A stretch of DNA of 64,000 nt from Microbispora corallina (GTDB lineage: Bacteria > Actinomycetota > Actinomycetes > Streptosporangiales > Streptosporangiaceae), in the NCBI RefSeq assembly GCF_016863035.1, contig NZ_BOOC01000002.1:124001-188000 (forward strand). Reading direction: 5' to 3'. The position numbers and the translations under genes are program-made. Below, one piece after another: positions 1 to 9,231 of the stretch. The notes under the pieces are model-generated. The model ran no database searches, had not been told where the DNA came from, and saw only the letters and a list, made by a program, of their open reading frames with translations. How positions within the stretch are numbered: the first letter of the stretch is position 1; each line of letters begins with the position of its first letter.

Positions 1-1
1 G

Positions 2-490
2 ACGGTGGACCCCGAGCGCGGACGGCACCGGGCGCACGCGCGCACCGTCCTCCGGGCGACCGTCCCGGGGGTGGACCGCCATCTGGTCGCGCTGCCGCCC
101 GGCGCGACGCTCCTGCGGGCCGAGTACTGCCGGGTCGGGCGCAGCAGCGCGGACGAGACCGGCACCGGGCTGCTCACCGAGCTGATCTTCGACAGGCCGC
201 TCGCCGCCGGGGAGACCCACGTCGCCGAGTACTGGGCGGCGTTCTCCCCCGCCGCGCCGCGGGCCGACCGGCACGAACGGCGGATCCGGGTCCCCGTGGG
301 CCAGGACCTCGTGCAGGTCAGGTTCAAGGGCGCCCGCCTGCCCGTCCGGTGCTTCCACACCTGGTCCCCGGACGCCTCGGCCCCGCCGCGGGACGCGGGC
401 GAGCTGCGCGTCGACGCGTTCGGCGCCGCGCACCTGCTCGACACCGACGTGCGGCCGGGCGTCCGGGGGATCCGGTGGGAGTGGGTGTAG
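2..490 (+). CDS. C-terminal part of a probable XRE-type regulator (5' end outside window)
   Basis: The reading frame is open from the first bases of the window, so the protein is truncated at its N-terminus; a GTG at 5 could also serve as a start. About 161 residues are visible. The sequence has alternating hydrophobic and polar strands and ends with a stretch (VRFKGARLPVRCFHTW, about residues 105-120) that resembles the conserved C-terminal half of actinobacterial helix-turn-helix proteins whose ligand domain contains a 'LPVRC' strand. No DNA-binding domain is in view. Family assignment is from memory of similar proteins and is weak; it ends 19 nt before the convergent carboxypeptidase gene. 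Confidence 0.4.
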   Translation, partial: TVDPERGRHRAHARTVLRATVPGVDRHLVALPPGATLLRAEYCRVGRSSADETGTGLLTELIFDRPLAAGETHVAEYWAAFSPAAPRADRHERRIRVPVGQDLVQVRFKGARLPVRCFHTWSPDASAPPRDAGELRVDAFGAAHLLDTDVRPGVRGIRWEWV

Positions 491-509
491 GCCCGCTCCC
501 ACCGGCCGG

Positions 510-2363
510 TCAGGACTTGGTGATCTTCACGTCGTCGATCCCCGCCTCGACGAGGCTCGCCGTCGACGCGTCGGCGGCCTCGATCTGGATCCGCACGGTC
601 TGGCCCGCGAACGCGTTCAGCGACGCGGTCGCCACACTCCACGAGCCGTCGCGGTTGACGGCGGCGCCGAGCTGCTCGAACACCGTGCTCGTGGTGCCGC
701 CCACCACCTTGACCCGCAGGTAGTCGGCCGACGACGCGTTCGACCCGTGGGCCAGGTACCACGAGAACGACAGGCTGAGCGTCCCGGACGCGGGCAGCGT
801 GATCGCCGGCGAGCGGATCGTCGTCACCCCGCCGTCGACGTCGTTGTCGCCCGCGCTCGCCCCGGCGGAGGCGCCGGTCACCAGGTCGTAGCTGCCGCTG
901 ACCGTGGTGCCGAGCTGCTTGGCCCCGCTGGAGGTCGTGGCGGCGGGGTCGGCCCGTTCCCACGCCCCGGACGTCGCGGTGTCCGTGCCCGCCGGGTTCG
1001 CGGTCCATCCGGTGGCCGTCTCGAACGTGTCGGAGTACACGGTCGTGGGCGGGGTGCCCGTGCCGCAGTAGGCGGCCTCCTTGCCGATGACCCGGTAGAC
1101 GCAGTCGGCGTACTGCGTGAGCAGCAGCACCGCCGCCCGGTTGCGCGAGGTCTGCGCCGCGATCGCCTCGTCCGGAGGGTAGAACCCCGGGCTGTCCGTC
1201 GTCGGGTACATCTCGAACGTGTACGTGAAGATCTTCTGCGTGCCCCACATCCAGTCGTCGATCGAGCCGTCCGTGATGTAGAGGTCGCTGGCCTGCTCGG
1301 GCGTGTAGCCGTTGGTCGCGGCCATGCTGCGGCCCAGCGTCGCGTACGCGTCGTGGTCGTCCTGGGTGAGGCCGGGCCCGGTGTCGGCCGTCGTGTACCC
1401 GTACGGCCAGAGGATCAGCTCGCTGTAGGTGTGCCAGTCGATGGCGGCCTTGATCTGCTGGACGCCGCCGACCACCCGGCTGCGGACCCAGTCGGCGGCC
1501 GCCTTGACCTCGGGCGCCGACTCGGCCGCCGAGCCGCGGTACGTCTCGCTCGACGTGCTGCCGGACGAGCCGCCGCAGCAGCCCCAGTTGTAGGCCCAGT
1601 TGCGGTTGATGTCGGTGCCGACCGCCGACGACCCGGAGTTGGGCTGGCGGTTCTTGCGCCACGACCGGTACGACCCGGTCGCCACGTCGTACTCGCTGCC
1701 GTCAGGGTTGAGGTCGGGCAGGATCCAGATCTCCCGCGAGTTCACCAGGTCGGTGATCTGGCTGTCGCTGCCGTAGTTGTCGGCGAACAGGTGCATCAGG
1801 TAGAGCGCCATCTCCACCGTGAGGTGCTCGCGGGCGTGCTGGTTGGCCGTGAAGAGCACCTCGGGCTCGTTCTCGTCCGTCCCGACGTTGTCGCTGATCT
1901 TCACGCCGATCAGGTCGCGCCCCTCGTACGAGCGGCCATAGGTGAATTTGCTCGCGATGCCGGGGTGGGCGGCGACGATCGCGTTCACCTCCGCCGTCAG
2001 CTCCGCGTAGTTGTGGTAGCCGGAGTCTGCCGACGGGAAGTCGAGGGTCTGCGCCTCCTCGAGCTCCTTGACCGTGTAGCCGAGCCGGCGGATGGCCGCG
2101 GCCTCATCCGCGGTGGCGGTCACGGTCACGCTGCGGCCGTGCACGGCGTCGATGGCGGCCCCGGTCCTGGCCACCGCGGTCCGCTGCGCGGCGGTCGCCG
2201 GGCCGTCGACCGTGTACCGCAGGGACGGCGGCGGCTCGGGCGCGGACGCGGCCGTCCCCGCCGGCCCCGCCGCGGACACGGCCGGCGACGGCGTGCCCAC
2301 GAGCAGGACGGCGAGGAGCGCCGCGACGCTTCCCAGCACGGGCAGGTGGTGACGTCTTCTCAC
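510..2363 (-). CDS. secreted M14-family zinc carboxypeptidase with C-terminal beta-sandwich domain
   Basis: A 617-residue secreted metallopeptidase that removes C-terminal residues from peptides outside the cell. It starts at GTG after a GGGAGG Shine-Dalgarno site and has a signal peptide ([13 protein letters not shown], hydrophobic core about 9-30). A propeptide-like segment (about 45-105) precedes the M14 domain (about 115-420). Zinc ligands H176 and E179 (QHAREH) and H311 (IDWHTYSE), R254 in DINRNW and catalytic E384 (YTFEMYP) are all present, so it should be active. A jelly-roll or MAM-like domain follows (about 440-617), a common add-on in actinomycete carboxypeptidase T relatives. Convergent with the upstream fragment; downstream of ppdK but separated from it by a hairpin. 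Confidence 0.92.
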   Translation of the reverse strand: MRRRHHLPVLGSVAALLAVLLVGTPSPAVSAAGPAGTAASAPEPPPSLRYTVDGPATAAQRTAVARTGAAIDAVHGRSVTVTATADEAAAIRRLGYTVKELEEAQTLDFPSADSGYHNYAELTAEVNAIVAAHPGIASKFTYGRSYEGRDLIGVKISDNVGTDENEPEVLFTANQHAREHLTVEMALYLMHLFADNYGSDSQITDLVNSREIWILPDLNPDGSEYDVATGSYRSWRKNRQPNSGSSAVGTDINRNWAYNWGCCGGSSGSTSSETYRGSAAESAPEVKAAADWVRSRVVGGVQQIKAAIDWHTYSELILWPYGYTTADTGPGLTQDDHDAYATLGRSMAATNGYTPEQASDLYITDGSIDDWMWGTQKIFTYTFEMYPTTDSPGFYPPDEAIAAQTSRNRAAVLLLTQYADCVYRVIGKEAAYCGTGTPPTTVYSDTFETATGWTANPAGTDTATSGAWERADPAATTSSGAKQLGTTVSGSYDLVTGASAGASAGDNDVDGGVTTIRSPAITLPASGTLSLSFSWYLAHGSNASSADYLRVKVVGGTTSTVFEQLGAAVNRDGSWSVATASLNAFAGQTVRIQIEAADASTASLVEAGIDDVKITKS

Positions 2364-2404
2364 TCCACGTCCTCCCTCGGGTAGGTACGTAGAGTGATCA
2401 AACC

Positions 2405-2430
2405 GTTCCGGGCCATCAATAGCCCGGAAC
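2405..2430 (-). terminator. hairpin terminator candidate downstream of ppdK
   Basis: Perfect 9-bp inverted repeat (GTTCCGGGC / GCCCGGAAC, arms 2405-2413 and 2422-2430) with an 8-nt loop, lying about 80 nt after the ppdK stop and before the carboxypeptidase start. On the minus strand it is followed by GGTTTGATC, a weak T-tract. It separates the two same-strand genes. Confidence 0.6.
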
Positions 2431-2510
2431 CCGCCGCGGCGCCTCCGTCAACCGCCGCCGTTTTGACCAGCGGCTTCCACAATCGGTCGCGATGCTCTGT
2501 GGATTTCCAC

Positions 2511-5147
2511 TCAGCGGGTGTCGGACCCTCCGCTCACCAGCGCGGCGCGCCCCGCCTCGAGCCGGGCCACCGGGATGCGGAACGGCGAGCAGGAGACGTA
2601 GTCGAGCCCGATGTCGTGGCAGAAGTGCACCGAGTCGGGGTCGCCGCCGTGCTCGCCGCAGATGCCGAGCTTCAGGTCCGGCCGCGCCCTCCTGCCCTCC
2701 TCGACCGCGATCCGCATCAGCCGGCCGACGCCCTCCCGGTCGATGGACTCGAACGGCGAGACGCCGAAGACGCCGAGGTCGAGATACTTGCCGAAGAACG
2801 AGCTCTCCACGTCGTCGCGGGAGAAGCCCCAGGTCATCTGGGTGAGGTCGTTCGTGCCGAACGAGAAGAACTGGGCGGCCCCGGCGATCCGCCCGGCGGT
2901 GAGTGCCGCGCGCGGCACCTCGATCATCGTGCCGATCAGCGCGCTCACCCCCGCCTCCGCCAGGATCCGCACGGCCTCCTCGCGCACGATCTCCAGTTCC
3001 TGCACCGCCCCGACGAGCGGGATCATGATCTCCGCGCGGGGGTCGGCGGCGCGCCGCGCGGCGGCGGCGATGGCCCGCACCTGCATGGCGAACAGCCCGG
3101 GGACGGCCAGGCCGAGCCGCACCCCCCGCAGGCCGAGCATCGGGTTCTCCTCGTGCAGCCGCCTGACGGCCTCCAGGAGCCTGCGGTCGCGCGCGGACGC
3201 CCCGTCCGCGGCGAGGGCCACCCGGACGGCCAGATCGGTGAGGTCCGGCAGGAACTCGTGCAGCGGCGGGTCGATGAGCCTGATGGTGACCGGCAGGCCC
3301 TCCATCGCGGCGAACAGGCCGGTGAAGTCGTCCGTCTGGAGCGGTTCGAGCGCGTCGAGCGCGGTCTGCCGCTCCCGCGGGGTCGAGGCCAGGATGAGGT
3401 CCTCGACGAGGCGGCGGCGCTCCCCGAGGAACATGTGCTCGGTCCGGCACAGCCCGATGCCCTGGGCGCCGAACCTCCGGGCGCGGGCGGCGTCCTCGGG
3501 GGTGTCCGCGTTGGCGCGCACGGCCAGGCGGCGCACGGAGTCGGCGTGGGTCATCAGCCGGTCGACCGCGGCGACGAGTTCGCCGTCCACGGACCGGCCC
3601 TCGAAGTACTGGGCGACGGGCGACGGCGCCACCGGCACCTCGCCGAGGTAGACGGCGCCGGTGCCCCCGTCGATGGAGATGACGTCGCCCTCCTCGACCG
3701 TGATCCCGCCGGGGGCGGTGAAGCGCCGCTCGTGGGGGTCGACGTCGAGCTCCTCCGCGCCGCAGACGCACGTCTTGCCCATGCCGCGGGCGACGACGGC
3801 GGCGTGCGACGTCTTCCCGCCGCGCGAGGTGAGCACGCCGCGCGCGGCGATCATCCCGGACAGGTCGTCGGGGTTGGTCTCCCTGCGGACGAGGATGACG
3901 TCCTCCCCCCGCCCGGCGAGCTCGACGGCCCGCTCCGAGCTGAACACCGCCTTGCCGACGGCCGCGCCGGGCGAGGCGTTCATGCCGGTCGTCAGCCGGC
4001 GGTTGTCCGCCGTCCCGGAGAACCGGGGGAACATCAGCTGCGCGAGCTGGTCTCCGGTGACGCGCTCGACGGCCTCGTCCAGGTCGATCAGGCCCTCGTC
4101 CACCAGCTGCGACGCGATGCAGAACGCGGCCTCGGGGGTGCGCTTGCCCACCCGGGTCTGGAGCATCCACAGCTTGCCGCGCTCGATCGTGAACTCGATG
4201 TCGCACAGGTCGCGGTAGTGCCGCTCCAGCGTGGCCATGATGTCCAGCAGCTCGCGGTAGGAGGCCGGGTCGATGGTCTCCAGCTCCTGCAGCGGGACCG
4301 TGTTGCGGATGCCCGCCACCACGTCCTCGCCCTGGGCGTTCTGGAGGTAGTCGCCGTACACGCCCTGCCTGCCGGAGCCGGGGTCGCGGGTGAAGGCCAC
4401 GCCGGTGCCGGAGTCGTCGCCGAGGTTGCCGAAGACCATGGCGACCACGTTCACCGCGGTCCCGAGGCCGGCGGGGATGCGCTCCTGGCGGCGGTAGAGG
4501 ACGGCGCGGGGGGCGTTCCAGGACGCGAAGACGGCCGCGACGGCCAGGTCCATCTGCTCGCGGGGGTCGGAGGGGAACTCGCGGCCCGCCTCCCTGCGGA
4601 CGATGCCCTTGAAGGTCTCGACGAGCCGCTGCAGGTCGGACGCCTCCAGGTCGGTGTCGTGCCGGTCGCCCTTCAGCTCGTCGAGCGCGTCCTCGAAGTG
4701 CTCGCCGTCGATGCCGAGGACGGTCTTGCCGAACATCTGGATGAGGCGGCGGTAGGAGTCCCATGCGAAGCGCTCGTTGCCCGCCTGCTTGGCCAGCCCG
4801 AGGACCGACTGGTCGTTCAGCCCGATGTTGAGGACGGTCTCCATCATGCCCGGCATGGAGAACTTGGCCCCCGACCTGACGCTGACCAGCAGGGGGTCGT
4901 CGGCCTCGCCCAGACGCCTGCCCATCCGGGCCTCCAGCGCGGCCAGATGTGACCCGATCTCGTCTCCGAGCCCCTCGGGCATGCCGCCGTGACGGAGGTA
5001 GTGGCGGCACGCCTCGGCCGTGATCGTGAAGCCGGGGGGCACGGGGAGCCCGAGGTTGGTCATTTCCGCCAGATTGGCGCCCTTACCGCCGAGGAGATCT
5101 TTGAGATCCTTGTTGCCCTCGGTGAAGTCGTAAACGTACTTGGGCAT
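2511..5147 (-). CDS. ppdK: pyruvate, phosphate dikinase
   Basis: An 878-residue PPDK interconverting pyruvate + ATP + Pi and PEP + AMP + PPi, a gluconeogenic or anaplerotic cytosolic enzyme. The start ATG at 5147 follows GAAGGAGCGTCAC; a longer open frame upstream has no ribosome site. The N-terminal ATP-grasp domain (1-340), the swivelling phosphohistidine domain with catalytic H448 (GGKTSHAAVVARGMG) and the C-terminal TIM-barrel PEP/pyruvate domain with catalytic C830 (GICGEHGG) are complete. The usual GGMTSHAA is GGKTSHAA here. Length matches the approx. 874-residue family. No PPDK regulatory protein gene is nearby. The promoter region carries two DasR-like palindromes (5335-5408). Confidence 0.97.
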   Translation of the reverse strand: MPKYVYDFTEGNKDLKDLLGGKGANLAEMTNLGLPVPPGFTITAEACRHYLRHGGMPEGLGDEIGSHLAALEARMGRRLGEADDPLLVSVRSGAKFSMPGMMETVLNIGLNDQSVLGLAKQAGNERFAWDSYRRLIQMFGKTVLGIDGEHFEDALDELKGDRHDTDLEASDLQRLVETFKGIVRREAGREFPSDPREQMDLAVAAVFASWNAPRAVLYRRQERIPAGLGTAVNVVAMVFGNLGDDSGTGVAFTRDPGSGRQGVYGDYLQNAQGEDVVAGIRNTVPLQELETIDPASYRELLDIMATLERHYRDLCDIEFTIERGKLWMLQTRVGKRTPEAAFCIASQLVDEGLIDLDEAVERVTGDQLAQLMFPRFSGTADNRRLTTGMNASPGAAVGKAVFSSERAVELAGRGEDVILVRRETNPDDLSGMIAARGVLTSRGGKTSHAAVVARGMGKTCVCGAEELDVDPHERRFTAPGGITVEEGDVISIDGGTGAVYLGEVPVAPSPVAQYFEGRSVDGELVAAVDRLMTHADSVRRLAVRANADTPEDAARARRFGAQGIGLCRTEHMFLGERRRLVEDLILASTPRERQTALDALEPLQTDDFTGLFAAMEGLPVTIRLIDPPLHEFLPDLTDLAVRVALAADGASARDRRLLEAVRRLHEENPMLGLRGVRLGLAVPGLFAMQVRAIAAAARRAADPRAEIMIPLVGAVQELEIVREEAVRILAEAGVSALIGTMIEVPRAALTAGRIAGAAQFFSFGTNDLTQMTWGFSRDDVESSFFGKYLDLGVFGVSPFESIDREGVGRLMRIAVEEGRRARPDLKLGICGEHGGDPDSVHFCHDIGLDYVSCSPFRIPVARLEAGRAALVSGGSDTR

Positions 5148-5510
5148 GTGACGCTCCTTCTCCGACTTCAATGAAACGCGCTGACGCAGCCTGCATCCGG
5201 ACTCTACCGGTGAAAATGATGACCAAACGTCACTCCATCGGAGAAAAGGTGTATCCGCAGGTGGGTCCGCCCATGGAGGTCTAATCCACTTCTCGTCACG
5301 GCAAAGGGATCCCGGCATTCCCCGGCATTCGCACTGGTATAAACCAATTTCCGGCCAAGGGCCGGGACCCGCGCCTCTGTTTCACCCCGGTTAAATGGTG
5401 TAGACCATTCTCTCCGCCCGTCCGCACCGGCGCGTTCACGGCCTTAAGGGAGGGGCCTGCGGTATAAAGGAGCAACCCTCCGAATACAGTCGAACGACGG
5501 AGGGGTAGCG
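5148..5510. promoter_or_regulatory. divergent control region of ppdK and hydrolase with two DasR-like palindromes
   Basis: A 363-bp gene-free region between divergent genes. Two palindromes share TGGT-N4-ACCA: ACTGGTATAAACCAAT (site core 5335-5346) and AATGGTGTAGACCATT (core 5395-5406). Each matches 13 of 16 positions of the DasR element ACTGGTCTAGACCACT known from Streptomyces; their centres are 61 bp apart. A weaker relative, GGAGGTCTAATCCACT, lies at 5275-5290. A TATAAA hexamer at 5463 may be the hydrolase -10. The rest of the region shows no ORF or RNA signature. Binding by a GntR/HutC regulator is inferred; no such regulator gene is in the window. Confidence 0.5.
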
Positions 5511-6992
5511 GTGTCGCGGAGTGTCTGGCGCGTCGCGCTGGCGAGGTTCCTGGGGGCGGGCTGCCTGGTGATGGCCGCATCGGGATGCGGCGGGACCGGG
5601 CTGTCCCCCGCCGGGTACGCCAGCCGGGCCGACACGCTGCCGTGGCACCAGTGCGAGGAGACCTCCTCGTCGGCCGGGTTCGAGTGCGCGACCCTGCGGG
5701 TGCCGCTCGACTACGCCAAGCCGCAGGGCGAGAAGATCGGGATCGCCCTGATCCGCCTGCGGGCCACCGACCCCTCCCACCGCATCGGCTCGCTGCTGTT
5801 CAACTTCGGCGGCCCCGGCGGGTCAGGAGTGACCACGCTCGCCAACGCGGCCTCGGCGTTCTCCGTGCTCGGCCGCCGCTACGACCTCGTCAGCTTCGAC
5901 CCCCGGGGCGTCGACCGCAGCAGCGGCATCCGGTGCCTGAGCGGCCCCCAGATGGACCAGTACATGGCCCGTGAGCCGAGCGGGAGCACGGCCACGGAGA
6001 CCCGGCTGGTCAGCGAGTTCGCCGAGGGGTGCGAGCGCAACGCCGGCCGCATCCTGCCGTACGTCGGGACCGTCAACGCCGCACGGGACATGGAGTCCAT
6101 CCGGCAGGCGCTGGGCGAGTCGCGCCTCAACTACCTGGGCTTCTCGTACGGCACCCACCTCGGGGCCGTCTACGCCACCCAGTTCCCCAAGAAGGTCGGC
6201 CGCATGGTGCTCGACGCGGCGGTGGACCCGTCGGTGGGCATGCTCGACATGGCCAAGACCCAGGCCCTGGGCTTCCAGAAGGCGTTCGACGACTACCTGG
6301 CCGACTGCGCCAGGACCCGCACGAGCTGCCCCCTGGGGGCCGACCCGCCGGCCGCCACCCAGACCGTGATCAAGCTGCTCGACGACCTGGGCAGGAACCC
6401 CGGGAAGGCGGGCTCCCGGGTCGTCACCGAGGACATCGCCCGGGCCGGCGTCACCCAGGCCCTCTACAGCAAACTGACCTGGCCGCTGCTCACCGAGGCG
6501 ATCAACGAGGGCAGGAAGGGCGACTACCGGGGCCTGCTGGCGCTGGCCGACCAGTACGCCGGACGGCAGCCCGACGGCACCTACTCGACCCTCCAGTTCT
6601 CGCTGCCGGCCGTCCTGTGCGCCGACACGACCGATCGGCCGTCCGTCGCTCAGGCCGAGGACCTGGCCAAGCGGCTGGAGAAGCAGTCGCCCATCTTCGC
6701 CTCCACCGCGATCAGCGCCGGGAGCTGCAGCGTGTGGCCGGTCCCCGGCGACGACGCCGCCCGCCGCATCAACGCCACCGGGTCCGGCACCATCGTCGTG
6801 GTGGGCACGACCAACGACCCCGCGACGCCGTACCAGTGGGCGCCGCGCCTCGCGGCCCAGTTGCGCACCGCCGTCCTGCTGACGCTGAAGGGCGAGGGCC
6901 ACGGCGCCTACGGCCAGAGCGCCTGCATCGACAACTCCGTCAACTCCTACCTGCTGGACGGCAAGGTCCCGGCCCGGGGCACCCGCTGCTGA
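5511..6992 (+). CDS. lipoprotein alpha/beta-hydrolase, tripeptidyl aminopeptidase (TAP/SlpD) type
   Basis: A 493-residue exported peptidase of the S33 alpha/beta-hydrolase family, which in actinomycetes removes N-terminal tripeptides or processes secreted peptides. GTG start after GGAGGGG. The N-terminus is a signal sequence with a lipobox-like ASGC (C26), so it is probably lipid-anchored outside the membrane. The oxyanion motif FGGPGGSG (about 99-106), nucleophile S212 in GFSYG, acid D436 (TTNDPATP) and H464 (GEGHGAYG) form a complete catalytic triad, the last two in the C-terminal TAP-like domain. Four or more cysteines suggest disulfides. A strong hairpin follows the stop. Substrate is unknown. 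Confidence 0.88.
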   Translation: MSRSVWRVALARFLGAGCLVMAASGCGGTGLSPAGYASRADTLPWHQCEETSSSAGFECATLRVPLDYAKPQGEKIGIALIRLRATDPSHRIGSLLFNFGGPGGSGVTTLANAASAFSVLGRRYDLVSFDPRGVDRSSGIRCLSGPQMDQYMAREPSGSTATETRLVSEFAEGCERNAGRILPYVGTVNAARDMESIRQALGESRLNYLGFSYGTHLGAVYATQFPKKVGRMVLDAAVDPSVGMLDMAKTQALGFQKAFDDYLADCARTRTSCPLGADPPAATQTVIKLLDDLGRNPGKAGSRVVTEDIARAGVTQALYSKLTWPLLTEAINEGRKGDYRGLLALADQYAGRQPDGTYSTLQFSLPAVLCADTTDRPSVAQAEDLAKRLEKQSPIFASTAISAGSCSVWPVPGDDAARRINATGSGTIVVVGTTNDPATPYQWAPRLAAQLRTAVLLTLKGEGHGAYGQSACIDNSVNSYLLDGKVPARGTRC

Positions 6993-8058
6993 ACGGACCT
7001 CGCCCCGCCCCGAGGCTCCGCCGGGGCGGGGGTCAGGCCGTCTGGGGGAAGCCGGTAGGCGCCGCCGTCCTGGATCCAGGCCGGGTACTCGACGGGTAGC
7101 GCGCTGACGGCGTCCAGCTCCGCGAGGTCCTCCTCCGTCAGCTCCAGGTCGACGGCCGCCAGGTTCTCCTCCAGCTGCTCCGGCCGCTTGGCCCCCAGGA
7201 TCGCGCTGGTGACCCCGGGCTGGGCGAGCACCCAGGCCAGCGCCACGCGGGCAACGGTCGTGCCGTGCCGGGCCGCGACCGCGCGCAGCGCGTCGATCAT
7301 GTCGTAGGCCCGCTCCAGGTCGACCGGCGGGAACGCGGACCGGGTGCGGCGGGCCTCGCCGTCCGCCGTGCCCTCCCGCCCGAACTTGCCGGACAGCAGC
7401 CCGGCCGCGAGCGGGCTCCAGACGAGCAGGCCGAGCCCCTGGTCGCGCGGACCACGGGAAGGATCTCCCGCTCGATGTCGCGCCCCGCCAGCGAGTAGTA
7501 CGACTGCAGGGAGGCGAACCGCGTCCAGCCCCGGCGATCGGAGACGCCGAGGGCCTTCATCGTCTGCCAGGCGGTCAGGTTGGACGCGCCGACGTAGCGG
7601 ACCTTGCCCTGGCGCACGGCGTCGTCGAGCGCGGCCAGCGACTCCTCGAACGGCGTGTACGGGTCGTAGTTGTGGATCTGGTAAAGGTCGACGTGGTCGG
7701 TCCGGAGCCGCCGCAGGCTGTCCTCCAGCGACCGCATGACGTGCAGCCGCGACTGGCCCGAGTCGTTGGGCCCGGGACCCACCCGGGCCGTCGACTTGGT
7801 GGCCAGGACGACGTCACGGCGGCGGGCGCCGAGCACCTGGCCGAGAAGCTCCTCCGACTCGCCGTCGCCGTACAGGTCAGCCGTGTCGATCAGGTTCACC
7901 CCCCGGTCGAGGGCGGCGCCGACCAGCGCGTCGGTCTCCTTGACGTCCAGTCCCCCGACCGCGCCCCACACCTGGGACCCGCGTCCCCCGAAGCTCATCG
8001 CCCCCAGCGAGACGCGGGAGACGAACACGCCAGTTGTCCCGAGTTGCGCGAAATGCAT
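6947..8058 (-). pseudogene. aldo/keto reductase, interrupted by a +2 frameshift
   Basis: NAD(P)H-dependent aldo/keto reductase in two frames. From ATG 8058 (AAAGG ribosome site) the first frame reads normally through the catalytic tetrad D58, Y63, K88 and H129 to EREILPVVR, then becomes arginine/proline nonsense. The family sequence resumes in another frame as DQGLGLLVWSPLA and continues to VEYPAWIQDGG. The switch lies in a CGCGCG run at 7444-7449; removing one CG restores an uninterrupted frame of 369 codons, so a two-base expansion (mutation or assembly error) is the simplest explanation. The restored protein also has an unusual tail running past YPAW through the neighbour's terminator and 46 nt into the convergent hydrolase gene. 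Divergent from an AraC regulator that probably controls it. Confidence 0.85.
7003..7031 (+). terminator. GC-rich hairpin terminator after the hydrolase
   Basis: Perfect 9-bp inverted repeat CCCCGCCCC / GGGGCGGGG (7003-7011 and 7023-7031) starting 10 nt after the hydrolase stop, without a clear U-tract. It lies inside the 3' tail of the convergent aldo/keto reductase frame. Confidence 0.6.
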
Positions 8059-8164
8059 ACTTTTATACCTTTCACGTGGTGAGTCGCTGGAACGCTACAG
8101 CCGCAGGTGTGGGGCGATCCATGAGACAGAGTCCGTGATGCATGCGCGACCGTCCGGAGGTGCG

Positions 8165-9130
8165 ATGGACCGTCAGAGGGACCCCCTGTCCGACGTCCTG
8201 ACCATGGCGAACGTCGGCGCGGCCTACGCCTCGCGCTTCGAGGCGACCGGCCGCTGGGCGCTGTGCTTCCCCGCGTACCGGCACGTGAAGGTCGGCGCGG
8301 TGGTGTCGGGCGCGTGCCTGCTCGCCCCCGACGGCGCTCCCCCGGTACGGCTCTCGCGGGGCGACTGCTACCTGCTCGCGGGCGGGCGGCCGTACCAGGT
8401 GGGGAGCGGCCCCGGCCTCGCCCCCGACGACGGCGCCGAGGTCTACCGGCAGGCCCGCGACCCGCGGAACGTCCGGTACGCCGGGGCGGGTCTGGAGGCG
8501 GGCGGGGAACCGGCCGTCCTGGTGGGCGGGAGCATCACGCTCGACGAGGTGACGGCTGCCCTGCTGCTTGAGCACCTGCCCCCGGTCACCCGCGTGCCCG
8601 CCGGGGGCCCGCAGGCCCGGGTCCTGCGGCCGTTGCTGGACGTGCTCGGCGCGGAGACGACGGCCGCGGCGCCGGGCGGGGAGGCGACCGTCCGGAGGCT
8701 GACGGAGATCATGTTCATCCAGGTCCTCCGGGCGCACCTGGCCGAATCTGAAGGGCTGCCGGGCTGGATCGGCGCGCTGGGCGACCCGCAGATCGGCGCG
8801 GCGCTGGCCCTCATGCACCGGCAGGCGACCCGCCGCTGGACGGTGGCCAATCTGGCGGCGGCGGTGGGGATGTCGCGGTCCACCTTCGCCCAGCGCTTCA
8901 AGGAGCTGGTCGGGACGACCCCGCTCGACTATCTGATGCAGTGGCGCATCAGGTCCGCCGCGCGGGCCCTGCGGTCGGGGGACCGCACCGTCGCCTCGGT
9001 CGCGGCCGAGTGGGGCTACGGCTCGGAGAGCGCCTTCAGCAACGCCTTCAAGCGGGTCACCGGGCTCCCGCCGGCCCGGTACCGGACCGCCGAGCCCGTC
9101 CCCCCGGCCAGACCTCCCCTCGCCGGCTGA
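8165..9130 (+). CDS. AraC-family transcriptional regulator (cupin N-domain)
   Basis: A 321-residue regulator. ATG 8165 follows CGGAGG with 4-nt spacing; upstream in-frame codons lack a ribosome site. The N-terminal half (about 1-185) is a cupin-like sensor of the type found in AraC_binding/Cupin_6 proteins (SRGDCYLLAGGRPYQVG). The C-terminal half (about 205-315) holds the two AraC helix-turn-helix motifs (WTVANLAAAVGMSRSTFAQRF and VASVAAEWGYGSESAFSNAF) with the usual FKRVTGLPPARYR end. It is divergent from the aldo/keto reductase with 106 bp between them, the typical arrangement for AraC-controlled oxidoreductases. Ligand unknown. Confidence 0.92.
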   Translation: MDRQRDPLSDVLTMANVGAAYASRFEATGRWALCFPAYRHVKVGAVVSGACLLAPDGAPPVRLSRGDCYLLAGGRPYQVGSGPGLAPDDGAEVYRQARDPRNVRYAGAGLEAGGEPAVLVGGSITLDEVTAALLLEHLPPVTRVPAGGPQARVLRPLLDVLGAETTAAAPGGEATVRRLTEIMFIQVLRAHLAESEGLPGWIGALGDPQIGAALALMHRQATRRWTVANLAAAVGMSRSTFAQRFKELVGTTPLDYLMQWRIRSAARALRSGDRTVASVAAEWGYGSESAFSNAFKRVTGLPPARYRTAEPVPPARPPLAG

Positions 9131-9231
9131 CCCGCGGCCGTCGTCACCCGGTGAGACCGTCGGGGCCTCCGCCGGCCTGCGGCCGTCGGCACCCCGCGAG
9201 ACCGCCCAGCCCGCGCCGGGCCGTGGGCGGC

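Noticed and set aside
747..5174. Long open frames on the plus strand opposite the carboxypeptidase and ppdK genes
   Set aside because: They are antisense shadows created by high GC in codon position 3: composition is Arg/Gly/Ala/Pro/Val-rich without any recognisable domain, while the minus-strand frames are complete known families. The same reasoning was applied to large antisense frames over ureC, SARP, leuA and others.
5211..5225. TGAAAATGATGACCA upstream of ppdK resembles half of a Zur/Fur box
   Set aside because: The left half matches a Zur-like TGAAAATGAT but the right half is not symmetric, and PPDK is not a zinc-linked gene; chance similarity is likely.
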